Assembly: GCA_022572525.1 (NCBI GenBank)
Contig: JACZVS010000020.1
Span: 1 to 8,020, forward strand
Source of the DNA: Nanobdellota archaeon
GTDB taxonomy: Archaea; Nanobdellota; Nanobdellia; Pacearchaeales; UBA12030
Direction of reading: 5' to 3'
DNA: 8,020 nucleotides
Numbering within the stretch: position 1 is the first letter of the stretch; each line of letters begins with the position of its first letter. Positions 1-5,160 of this stretch are shown piece by piece. The position numbers and the translations under genes were made by a program. The notes under the pieces are model-generated. The model was not told the origin of the DNA and did not search any database. It saw only the letters and a list, made by a program, of their open reading frames with translations.

Positions 1-740
1 CTCCAGTCCATGCCAATTCCCTTAGCAACTATGTTTGTGTCGATACCAAGTTTCTTGCAAATGTTTCCTATTTCATTAATAAAGGAAATTTTAGTTGCCA
101 GGAAAGAGTTATTAGCATATTTTATCATTTCTGCTTCCTTGAAGTCAGTCTCAAGATATGGAGAGTTCAGGTCTTTATAGATTTCTTTAAGCTTCTCAAC
201 AATTTCCTTATCACTGCTTCCGAGAACTATTCTATCTTGATGGAAAATGTCATGGATTGCATTACCTTCTCTTAGAAATTCTGGATTAAATGCAAATGAA
301 AATCCGTCAGGAAATTTCTTCCCAGAAACATCACTAATAATTTTAATGCATTCATCAGAAGTGCCTGGAAGAACAGTGGATTTAATCACGACATAATGCT
401 TTCCTGGTTTTCTGAGAAGAGTTAATCCAATTTCAAGACATGCCTCTTTAATTTGCTCCATATGAATATATCCCTCTTTCCTGCTTGGAGTTCCAACACA
501 GATGAAAGTAAGTTCTGTCTGCCTTACAGCATCTTTAAGATCCGTTGTTGCTTTTATTCTAGTTTTAACTTCTTGAAGCAATTCATTAAGGCCTTTTTCA
601 TAGAATGTGGCTTTGCCTTCATTCATCTGCTTTACTTTTTCCTCATCAATATCGACAATCATAACTTCATGCCCAAGTTTCGCCAAACAGGCTGCCAATA
701 CAGTTCCAACATAACCTGTTCCGATAACGCTGATTTTCAT
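1..740 (-). CDS. UDP-glucose/GDP-mannose dehydrogenase family protein, 3' end outside window
   Basis: NAD-dependent nucleotide-sugar dehydrogenase, probably UDP-glucose 6-dehydrogenase, which oxidises UDP-glucose to UDP-glucuronate in the cytoplasm for surface polysaccharide or glycan synthesis. The visible 246 residues read without a break from ATG at 740 to the left edge. They show a Rossmann motif GTGYVG (7-12), an acidic pair VDID (29-32) that may bind the NAD ribose, the active-site segment FNPEFLREG (151-159), and the central helix with the catalytic-type lysine, MIKYANNSFLATK (205-217). The active-site cysteine of the family lies further on, outside the window. A TATA-like element (776-784) lies upstream, abutting a cluster of repeats (782-810). 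The gene also lies 61 bases downstream of the Nudix-like gene on the same strand, so read-through is possible. UDP-ManNAc or GDP-mannose substrates cannot be excluded from this part alone. Confidence 0.93.
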   Translation of the reverse strand, partial: MKISVIGTGYVGTVLAACLAKLGHEVMIVDIDEEKVKQMNEGKATFYEKGLNELLQEVKTRIKATTDLKDAVRQTELTFICVGTPSRKEGYIHMEQIKEACLEIGLTLLRKPGKHYVVIKSTVLPGTSDECIKIISDVSGKKFPDGFSFAFNPEFLREGNAIHDIFHQDRIVLGSSDKEIVEKLKEIYKDLNSPYLETDFKEAEMIKYANNSFLATKISFINEIGNICKKLGIDTNIVAKGIGMDW

Positions 741-775
741 ATTCTCTTTTGATAGTATACTCCAGCACAATAATA

Positions 776-784
776 CTTAAATAT
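776..784 (-). promoter_or_regulatory. TATA element of the nucleotide-sugar dehydrogenase gene
   Basis: On the minus strand this reads ATATTTAAG. Transcription would begin near 750-755, giving a leader of about 10-15 bases before ATG at 740. Its upstream edge overlaps the first unit of the ATCYT repeat cluster, so a protein bound there would compete with TBP/TFB. Confidence 0.5.
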
Positions 785-810
785 CTTACCTTTATCCTAC
801 TTTATCTTAC
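782..810. promoter_or_regulatory. Operator candidate 1: three ATCYT repeats at helical spacing
   Basis: Three direct copies of TATCYTAC (plus-strand reading) start at 782, 793 and 803: TATCTTAC, TATCCTAC, TATCTTAC. Their ATCYT cores begin at 783, 794 and 804, so the spacings are 11 and 10 bp, one helical turn each. The cluster covers the last codons and stop of the Nudix-like gene and touches the TATA box of the dehydrogenase gene. The same core recurs three times at 1884-1912 at the promoter of the RHH-nucleotidyltransferase gene. Tandem half-sites on one DNA face are typical of RHH regulators. Binding is inferred. Confidence 0.5.
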
Positions 811-1818
811 CACTCTTTCAAAAGCTCCCTCTCCGTAAGAAATCTTTACATGATCTTTATGCTTTTCAAGTTGATCTTGATACCAATCTTCTCCGAAAAG
901 ATGTCTGCCAATTGCGAACAAGCCATAGCATGCCTTTCCTGTAGTTCTAATTAGCCTTGTATCTCCTATACCATCAATTGCAGAAGCATGTTTGTCAGAT
1001 AGCGGAACTCCCTCAAAATCTTCCTGAGCCGATAGCAAGGCAGAAACAATATCTGGATCTTTAGGAACAAACCAGTAAGGGCCTTTATGTTCCCACGCTT
1101 CTAATGGTTTGTCTTGAATCTTTCTTCTCTTGATTTCACTAATTAAATCGCTTGTGTTAACAGCACAAAATAAAGCTGTACTTCTATGGGACCCTGGATA
1201 CGTACTTCCAGCGAGTTCCAATACTTGGATTTTATTTATTAGATTCTCTGGTGTACCAATCTCATTTACAACTTGCCTCCTTACCATAAGGCCAAATGGT
1301 GCCAGATATGAAATTCCTCTAGATTTAAAGGCATCTTTATCTCTTTCAGTATAACCACCACCAGGAAAACCTAAATTGCCAGTACCAATGATGACTTTTT
1401 GTCCTTTAATTCCCATAATGAATTTATCTTCAGCAAATACAATTGGGGAAGGACTAAATACAGTAAATTGTTTTGATATTTCTAAATCAGAATCTGAAAT
1501 TCCATAATCAGCAGGATTCTTAGTTCTGTCTAAAAAAATTCTCATTGTAATGTAATCTCTGAAACAAGCAGGGCCAAAAACAATTGCTGTAAGATTATCA
1601 AATGGCTCTTCAACTCCCCTAACATTTACCAATTGCCCATTATACAAAACTCCACCACTTTTTCCAGCATCTTCCAACATCTCCTTCCAAAGTTTTGAGA
1701 TTCCTGTAACTAAAGAATCTGAAAGAGGTACTTCATCAGAAGAATCATAAACACCAGTCACTCCAGAAATATCCCTTCCTTCTACACTGAAATCTCTATA
1801 AAGTGTATAGGTTCTCAT
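802..1818 (-). CDS. Divergent Nudix-like protein (NUDT22/plant Nudix-9-like layout)
   Basis: A 338-aa soluble protein. The middle resembles a Nudix fold: strand SPIVFAEDKFIMGIKG (124-139), a loop ending GFPGGGY with a glutamate (150-158), then RRQVVNEIG (180-188) where a Nudix box has RExxEExG. The box is altered: the usual glutamates are Q182 and N185, with only E186 kept, and an insert separates the GG loop from the helix. The preceding FGPACFRDYITMR (81-93) followed by a long linker recalls NUDT22 and plant Nudix-9-type proteins; NUDT22 is reported to hydrolyse UDP-glucose. If the relation holds, a UDP-sugar substrate would suit the dehydrogenase downstream on the same strand. The lost metal ligands could instead mean a binding-only protein. 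ATG at 1818 follows a TATA-like element at 1849-1858. The family call is tentative; that the gene is real is nearly certain from length and divergent promoters. Confidence 0.75.
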   Translation of the reverse strand: MRTYTLYRDFSVEGRDISGVTGVYDSSDEVPLSDSLVTGISKLWKEMLEDAGKSGGVLYNGQLVNVRGVEEPFDNLTAIVFGPACFRDYITMRIFLDRTKNPADYGISDSDLEISKQFTVFSPSPIVFAEDKFIMGIKGQKVIIGTGNLGFPGGGYTERDKDAFKSRGISYLAPFGLMVRRQVVNEIGTPENLINKIQVLELAGSTYPGSHRSTALFCAVNTSDLISEIKRRKIQDKPLEAWEHKGPYWFVPKDPDIVSALLSAQEDFEGVPLSDKHASAIDGIGDTRLIRTTGKACYGLFAIGRHLFGEDWYQDQLEKHKDHVKISYGEGAFERVVR

Positions 1819-1848
1819 TTTCTTAGCCTTTGTATTAATAGCAGGAAA

Positions 1849-1858
1849 AGCTTAAACG
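1849..1858 (-). promoter_or_regulatory. TATA-like element of the Nudix-like gene
   Basis: Minus-strand reading GTTTAAGCTT, about 30 bases upstream of ATG at 1818, predicting a leader of about 10 bases. It is about 25 bp from operator candidate 2, so a regulator bound at the divergent promoter could also affect this gene. Confidence 0.4.
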
Positions 1859-1883
1859 TCTTTTCCATACACTCTACTACAAC

Positions 1884-1912
1884 AATCCTTATATATCCTA
1901 CCTCTATCCTAC
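1884..1912. promoter_or_regulatory. Operator candidate 2: ATCCT repeats over the RHH-nucleotidyltransferase promoter
   Basis: Two exact TATCCTAC copies start at 1894 and 1905. A weaker copy with the same ATCCT core starts at 1884. The cores begin at 1885, 1895 and 1906, spacings of 10 and 11 bp. They cover the TATA box (1889-1896) and the stretch just before the start codon, a position where binding would repress. The gene they control encodes an RHH domain, so autoregulation is the natural hypothesis. The same core and spacing occur at 782-810. Confidence 0.5.
1889..1896 (+). promoter_or_regulatory. TATA box of the RHH-nucleotidyltransferase gene
   Basis: TTATATAT, about 25 bases upstream of ATG at 1917, which predicts a leaderless or nearly leaderless transcript. 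It lies inside operator candidate 2. Confidence 0.6.
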
Positions 1913-1916
1913 CTAG

Positions 1917-2720
1917 ATGAAAAAGAAGATCTCTATAACAATTAATGAGAAAGTTATAAGAGACATCGATTCACTTGTGGATAATATTAACATCAAGAAT
2001 AGAAGTCAGGCAATTGAATATGTCTTACAGAGTTCACTAGGCGAAAAGAAGATTGCAGTTATCCTTGCTGGTGGAGAAGAGAAGAGGCTGCGAGTAGGAA
2101 AGGAATATGCCCCTGCAGTTCAAATTAAGAATTCAACATTAATTGAGGAGGCTGTCAAAAAGCTAAGAAAAGACGGCTTTAAGGAGATTTTTATTATAGG
2201 AAGACATAAAGTTCTGACAAGGCTTTTCGAAATACTCAAAGAAGGATCCACATATGGAGTTAAAATTAACTATGTTGAGGAAAAGCAGTCAGCTGGAACA
2301 GCAGATTCACTCAGGCTTTTGAAAGGTAAGGTAGAAAAAAGTTTTCTGGTTGTTTTCGCGGATTTGTTGTTCAATAAAGTGAATGTAAATGAGCTCTGGA
2401 ATTCTCATATAAAGGGAAATGGAATTGTGACTATCATGCTCACAACTCACTCAAGGCCCAGAGAAAAAGGGGTTGTCAAGATGGAAGGAAGCAGAGTTGT
2501 TGATTTCCAGCAGAAACCTGCGAAAAGTGCAGATCATCTCGTCTTCTCTCCGCTTTTCGCGGCAGAGCCCGAAATTCTTGAGTATTCTGGGAGTAGTCTT
2601 GAAGAGAATGTATTCCCAGCACTTGCAAGAAGAGGCCTTCTCCAAGGGCATTTAAGTAGTGTAAAGGAACATCATATCCATACAGAAAGAGATGTCAAGG
2701 AAGCAAGAACTCTTGTTTAA
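1917..2720 (+). CDS. RHH DNA-binding domain fused to sugar-phosphate nucleotidyltransferase domain
   Basis: 267 aa in two parts. Residues 1-42 form a ribbon-helix-helix domain of CopG/Arc type: strand KKISITIN (3-10), helix A EKVIRDIDSLVDN (11-23), a turn with NRS (28-30), helix B QAIEYVLQSSL (31-41). Residues 45-267 match the NTP_transferase fold of glucose-1-phosphate nucleotidyltransferases: IAVILAGG (46-53), GTADSL (127-132), strand and acidic site VVFADLLF (145-152, D149), GVVKMEGSRVVDFQQKP (185-201), and a C-terminal LEENVFPALARRGLL. Key motifs are altered: GxGTRL is EEKRL (54-58), the lysine expected in the PK segment is not evident in YAPAVQI, and the usual EKP is QKP (199-201). Catalysis may therefore be weak or lost, leaving a nucleotide-sugar sensor joined to a DNA-binding dimer. 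ATG at 1917 is fixed by the TATA box. Fold assignments are firm; the regulatory role is inference. Confidence 0.88.
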   Translation: MKKKISITINEKVIRDIDSLVDNINIKNRSQAIEYVLQSSLGEKKIAVILAGGEEKRLRVGKEYAPAVQIKNSTLIEEAVKKLRKDGFKEIFIIGRHKVLTRLFEILKEGSTYGVKINYVEEKQSAGTADSLRLLKGKVEKSFLVVFADLLFNKVNVNELWNSHIKGNGIVTIMLTTHSRPREKGVVKMEGSRVVDFQQKPAKSADHLVFSPLFAAEPEILEYSGSSLEENVFPALARRGLLQGHLSSVKEHHIHTERDVKEARTLV

Positions 2721-2755
2721 TGGGGTTTGCACAATAACTAGACCACTTTTTGTGC
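2714..2755. repeat. Left flanking repeats of the methyltransferase gene
   Basis: Holds three short elements that recur on the other side of the methyltransferase gene: TGTTTAATGG (2714-2723), a 19-base element at 2723-2741 that is the reverse complement, at 16 of 19 bases, of 3428-3446, and ACTTTTTGTGC (2745-2755). GCACAA (2729-2734) can also pair with TTGTGC (2750-2755) as a 6-bp hairpin, so a role in termination of the upstream gene is possible. Confidence 0.45.
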
Positions 2756-2776
2756 GGGGTCAGTATTAAGAAGACT

Positions 2777-2786
2777 TTTTATATTT
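2777..2786 (+). promoter_or_regulatory. TATA box of the methyltransferase gene
   Basis: TTTTATATTT, 28 bases upstream of ATG at 2805, predicting a leaderless transcript. Confidence 0.55.
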
Positions 2787-2804
2787 CAAAGTTTTTAATT
2801 ATTT

Positions 2805-3401
2805 ATGGGAGACCCTTATGATGCGATCAGTCCATCTGAACTCCAAAAAGAAGCAAAAAAAGTGGGGTTGGGTGAATCTCCACCGACAGATTTAATCCAG
2901 ATTAAAAAATTATTAACTAATGGAGAAAAAATTCTCGAGGTTGGATGCGGCACTGGGAGATTAGGAAAACTCCTCATGAAAGATTACGACTATGTTGGCA
3001 TTGATAAACATAAACAGTATTTAGAATACTTTAGAGAAATTCTGAGAAAAAAAGGGGAAAAAAATCAAAATAAATTTTTACATCATATTTCCTTTGAGAA
3101 TTTTCAGGGAAAAGGTTTTGATACAATTCTCTTTCCTTGGAGCGTTATTACTGAATTTGAACAAAAAAACCAAGAATTTATTCTAAAAAAGGCCAAAAAT
3201 ATGCTTTCTGAGAAAGGCAAGATTATATTAGATAATCCAGCAAAGGGTACTATCTACAATACTCCCAAAGGATTTATTCTAGCTAAATTCTATTATGATG
3301 ATTGGAAATCCAAGTTTCAAAAAATTGGTTTTAAAGAACATAAAAAGCTCACATATACAACTCACAATGGAAGAGTTAGAGAAATTGTGGTTCTAAGCTA
3401 A
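2805..3401 (+). CDS. Class I SAM-dependent methyltransferase
   Basis: 198-aa cytoplasmic Rossmann-fold methyltransferase. Motif I is ILEVGCGTGRLG (43-54), which binds S-adenosylmethionine. The acidic ribose-binding residue follows strand 2 at D67 (YVGIDKH), and the motif IV region is FDTILFPWSVITEF (105-118). KNMLSEKGKIILDNP (131-145) corresponds to the post-motif helix and strand 5. The length is that of a bare catalytic domain with a short N-terminal cap. The motif IV sequence does not identify the substrate: there is no NPPY-type DNA/RNA N-methylation signature. The coding sequence is notably A-rich and is flanked on both sides by related short repeats, which could mark it as an acquired cassette. 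ATG at 2805 sits 28 bases from the TATA box. It stands alone, with its own promoter and no obvious operon partner. Confidence 0.88.
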   Translation: MGDPYDAISPSELQKEAKKVGLGESPPTDLIQIKKLLTNGEKILEVGCGTGRLGKLLMKDYDYVGIDKHKQYLEYFREILRKKGEKNQNKFLHHISFENFQGKGFDTILFPWSVITEFEQKNQEFILKKAKNMLSEKGKIILDNPAKGTIYNTPKGFILAKFYYDDWKSKFQKIGFKEHKKLTYTTHNGRVREIVVLS

Positions 3402-3411
3402 AAACATAATT

Positions 3412-3456
3412 ACTTTTTGTGCAAGAACTACTTAATGTGCAAAGCCTGTTTAATGG
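3412..3456. repeat. Right flanking repeats of the methyltransferase gene
   Basis: Contains ACTTTTTGTGC (3412-3422), the element 3428-3446 that is the inverted partner of 2723-2741, and TGTTTAATGG (3447-3456). The outer and inner elements are in the same orientation as on the left, while the middle one is inverted. The block lies just upstream of the TATA box of the next gene. Confidence 0.45.
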
Positions 3457-3460
3457 AAAA

Positions 3461-3471
3461 ATATATATATA
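3461..3471 (+). promoter_or_regulatory. TATA box of the histidine-rich secreted protein gene
   Basis: An alternating AT run (ATATATATATA) centred about 25 bases before ATG at 3491. It is a strong archaeal-type TATA element and predicts a leaderless transcript. Confidence 0.6.
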
Positions 3472-3490
3472 ATTTAAACTTATAAATAAA

Positions 3491-3910
3491 ATGGAAAAAG
3501 TTGGGCGAATCTTAAAAGCAGGACTGACTTCGCTTGTTGCTGTTGCTACAATTGCGTTAAGCACCCAAGATGCTGAGGCTGGACAAAGATTCCATAGGCA
3601 GAGAGGTTTTAGTCATCACGACCTTGGTCATCATGGATATGGACACCATCGTGATTTTGGCTACCAATTCAGGCATGGAAGAGTTCATGGAGCATTAGAA
3701 AGAGAGCATTTTTTCGGACACCTGGATTTAGGCTTTGATCACATGTTAGGGCATGCATTCGGAACTGGAAGGAATCCTTCCTTGCATGGCTTACAACATT
3801 ACGACTTAGGACGGAGACATTTTAGTGGCCATATTGGATTAGGAATAGACCATGGTAGATGGCATTACTATAATGACTCCCCACCATACAGGCATCGCGG
3901 ACGCTGGTAA
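3491..3910 (+). CDS. Secreted histidine/glycine-rich protein with internal repeat
   Basis: 139 aa; I do not recognise a family. Residues 1-30 look like a Sec signal peptide: basic start with K3, R6 and K9, hydrophobic core LTSLVAVATIALS, and cleavage motif AEA before G31. The mature chain of about 109 residues carries 20 histidines plus many Gly, Arg, Phe and Tyr, often as HH or GH pairs. A degenerate repeat is visible: residues 71-88 (RxHFxGHxxLGxDH...H) recur at 108-125 with a 37-residue offset, and HHDLGHHGYGHH (42-53) is a looser relative. The composition suggests binding of metal ions (Zn, Ni, Cu) or haem at the cell surface, or a low-complexity envelope protein; this is inference from composition only. 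The stop codon abuts that of the convergent alkyltransferase gene with no gap. The start is fixed by the TATA box. Confidence 0.8.
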   Translation: MEKVGRILKAGLTSLVAVATIALSTQDAEAGQRFHRQRGFSHHDLGHHGYGHHRDFGYQFRHGRVHGALEREHFFGHLDLGFDHMLGHAFGTGRNPSLHGLQHYDLGRRHFSGHIGLGIDHGRWHYYNDSPPYRHRGRW

Positions 3911-4216
3911 CTAGAATCTTACAAGCTTGCTTTCAAAATCAAGAACCTTATTTTTCTTAATTTGGGTTCCTTCTTTTCTGAGTAAAAAGATCTTCCTATT
4001 TGAATCAATCTTCCCTTTCCAAGTATATCCTCCAATCTTTCCATCAGCTCTCACAACCCTATGGCAAGGCACAATAATAGGATTAGGATTTTTTGAAAGG
4101 ATGGAACCAGCCTTTCTTGCTGAAATGCCGCATGCGGCTGCAATTGCTTTATAAGTTGTAATCTTGCCATTTGGAATCTTCCCTAGAAGCCTGTAGAGTT
4201 CCTCTTCCTTGTTCAT
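3911..4216 (-). CDS. ogt: O6-alkylguanine-DNA alkyltransferase (MGMT/Ogt), single-domain form
   Basis: DNA repair protein that transfers alkyl groups from O6-alkylguanine to its own cysteine, a suicide reaction. 101 aa, so only the C-terminal catalytic domain is present; the N-terminal domain of classical MGMT/Ogt is missing. Visible features are the helix-turn-helix with arginine finger SARKAGSIL (R34) and the active-site PCHRVV (C51 nucleophile, H52), followed by the binding loop GKIGGYTWKG (59-68). Because cysteine is present, this is not an alkyltransferase-like (ATL) protein, which would have tryptophan there. I place the start at ATG 4216: the TATA element at 4238-4246 lies about 25 bases upstream. 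The longer reading from 4273 would put the promoter inside the gene and overlap the divergent Dph2 start. Confidence 0.9.
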   Translation of the reverse strand: MNKEEELYRLLGKIPNGKITTYKAIAAACGISARKAGSILSKNPNPIIVPCHRVVRADGKIGGYTWKGKIDSNRKIFLLRKEGTQIKKNKVLDFESKLVRF

Positions 4217-4237
4217 ATTTCTGCGAAGATGGAAAAG

Positions 4238-4246
4238 TATAAAAAA
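4238..4246. promoter_or_regulatory. Shared bidirectional TATA element (alkyltransferase / Dph2-like)
   Basis: TATAAAAAA on the plus strand. It lies 29 bases before ATG 4267 (plus) and, read on the other strand, about 24 bases before ATG 4216 (minus). Only 50 bases separate the two starts and no second AT-rich box is evident, so one element probably serves both leaderless transcripts. A 5-bp inverted repeat CTTGC-TC-GCAAG (4247-4258) follows it within the Dph2 core promoter. Confidence 0.5.
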
Positions 4247-4266
4247 CTTGCTCGCAAGCATAGAGA

Positions 4267-4617
4267 ATGGCACAGGAAGTCAAGGCAAGGAAGAAAATCA
4301 GTATTGAAAGTGAATATGAGCTTGAATTAGATAAAGTTCTTTCTATGATTGAAGAGGAGCAAGCAAAGCTTGTATGCATTCAATTTCCCAGAGGATTAGC
4401 AGCCAAAGCAACTGAGATAGCAGATCTTATTGAAAAGGAGACAAAGGCAAAGTGTTTAATCTGGGTAGGTCCTACTTTTGGAGCTTGCGATCTTCCTATT
4501 GGTATTGACAGAGTTGAGCCAAAAGTAGATCTCCTCATACACTTTGGACATGCAAAATGGAAGTATAAGGATGACAAGGCTGCCACTTCAAGCGAGATAA
4601 GCGTGCATGAAGTGTAA
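4267..4617 (+). CDS. Dph2-like protein truncated to its N-terminal domain
   Basis: Archaeal Dph2 carries out the first step of diphthamide synthesis: it transfers the 3-amino-3-carboxypropyl group of SAM to a histidine of elongation factor 2, using a 4Fe-4S cluster held by three cysteines, one in each of three domains. This 116-aa product covers only domain 1: VCIQFPRGLAAKATEIADLIE (36-56), the cluster-cysteine motif GPTFGACDLP (68-77, Cys in GACD), and DLLIHFGHAKW (88-98). The last 18 residues do not look like Dph2, and a stop follows where about 200 further residues are expected. The downstream sequence encodes a DUF131 protein, not the missing domains. It is thus a remnant, a pseudogene, or a reduced form that keeps one domain. 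ATG at 4267 fits the TATA element 29 bases upstream. Confidence 0.75.
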   Translation: MAQEVKARKKISIESEYELELDKVLSMIEEEQAKLVCIQFPRGLAAKATEIADLIEKETKAKCLIWVGPTFGACDLPIGIDRVEPKVDLLIHFGHAKWKYKDDKAATSSEISVHEV

Positions 4618-4873
4618 AATGAAGAAAAAGAAAATGGCTTTTCCATTCCTTCCAATCGGACTTGTGTTACTTTTCCTAGGTATTATGTTCATAATAATCT
4701 CTGCTTTTTCTGGAGCATTCAAAGGTAAAGTAGATATAGCTGCCGGAGGATTTATCGGTCCTATTCCTTTTGGCTTCTTTTCCTCACCAGGAATGTTCTG
4801 GATCTGGCTCATTATTTTTGCTGCATTCTTACTCATATGGTTTATTTTCTTTAGGCTTTCTCGAGGATTTTAA
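4607..4873 (+). CDS. DUF131-like small membrane protein
   Basis: 88-aa archaeal membrane protein. It has a lysine-rich N-terminus, a first membrane segment of about residues 12-35 (PFLPIGLVLLFLGIMFIIISAF), an external loop with the family-like motif GGFIGPIPFGF (47-57), and a second segment of about 60-84 (MFWIWLIIFAAFLLIWFIFFRL). The size, two-helix layout and GG-IGPIP motif match DUF131, a family of unknown function widespread in archaea. ATG at 4607 overlaps the end of the Dph2-like gene by 11 bases; starts at 4619 or 4634 are equally possible and change only the basic N-terminus. It is probably transcribed with the Dph2-like gene, as no separate promoter is seen. Confidence 0.8.
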   Translation: MKCKMKKKKMAFPFLPIGLVLLFLGIMFIIISAFSGAFKGKVDIAAGGFIGPIPFGFFSSPGMFWIWLIIFAAFLLIWFIFFRLSRGF

Positions 4874-4900
4874 GAACAGGCACTTGGCTGGGACGAAACC

Positions 4901-4909
4901 TTTATATAA
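4901..4909 (+). promoter_or_regulatory. TATA box of the 60-aa protein gene
   Basis: TTTATATAA, about 40-48 bases upstream of ATG at 4949. Transcription would start near 4930, giving a leader of about 18 bases. AGGT at 4939-4942 could act as a weak ribosome binding site, unlike most genes here, which look leaderless. Confidence 0.5.
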
Positions 4910-4948
4910 AAATGAACCACTAAAGAGAATTACTTCTTAGGTCCTAAA

Positions 4949-5131
4949 ATGAAAGTTGATAAAGAAAAGATTGCATTCCATAAAGGAGCTTTAACAACAT
5001 TAATGGCTGAGCGGAGAGAGCTTGTAAAGATGCTAACTGCTGTTAATAGCTTAATGATGGCTCATATCAAGTCCTTGAGAGAGCTTGGAGTTGACTTGAA
5101 AAAAGAGGCGAGAGCTGCTGTAAGAAGATAG
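4949..5131 (+). CDS. Small helical protein of unknown function (60 aa)
   Basis: I do not recognise this protein. It is 60 residues, basic and predicted to be almost entirely helical: an amphipathic stretch of about residues 4-46 (heptad-like L, M and V positions, e.g. LTTLMAERRELVKMLTAVNSLM) followed by a charged tail KKEARAAVRR. There is no signal peptide, membrane segment or Cys/His metal site. It could form a helical hairpin or coiled coil and may bind nucleic acid through its basic end; this is inference. A clear TATA box in front, a weak AGGT ribosome site and a T-rich terminator behind argue that it is a true monocistronic gene. Confidence 0.65.
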   Translation: MKVDKEKIAFHKGALTTLMAERRELVKMLTAVNSLMMAHIKSLRELGVDLKKEARAAVRR

Positions 5132-5132
5132 G

Positions 5133-5157
5133 TTTCTTTTATTTTTGTTTTGTTTTA
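5133..5157 (+). terminator. T-rich archaeal terminator
   Basis: Directly after the stop of the 60-aa gene comes a run with T4-T5 blocks (TTTCTTTTATTTTTGTTTTG and onward) without a preceding stem. This is the oligo-T type of signal at which archaeal RNA polymerase releases. It fills the gap before the convergent DUF192 gene. Confidence 0.65.
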
Positions 5158-5160
5158 TGT

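Noticed and set aside
453..752. Open frame of 99 codons on the plus strand
   Set aside because: It lies antisense to the well-supported dehydrogenase gene, and its product has no recognisable motif or domain.
1130..1354. Open frame of 74 codons on the plus strand
   Set aside because: It is antisense to the Nudix-like gene, without promoter or recognisable product.
2714..3456. Integron-type cassette around the methyltransferase
   Set aside because: The flanks have repeats but lack attC-type core sites (GTTRRRY/RYYYAAC in the proper order), and no integrase is in the window.
4217..4273. N-terminal extension of the alkyltransferase starting at 4273
   Set aside because: The extension MPFSMLASKFFILF would be encoded by the promoter region and would overlap the divergent Dph2 start; the domain begins at the ATG at 4216.
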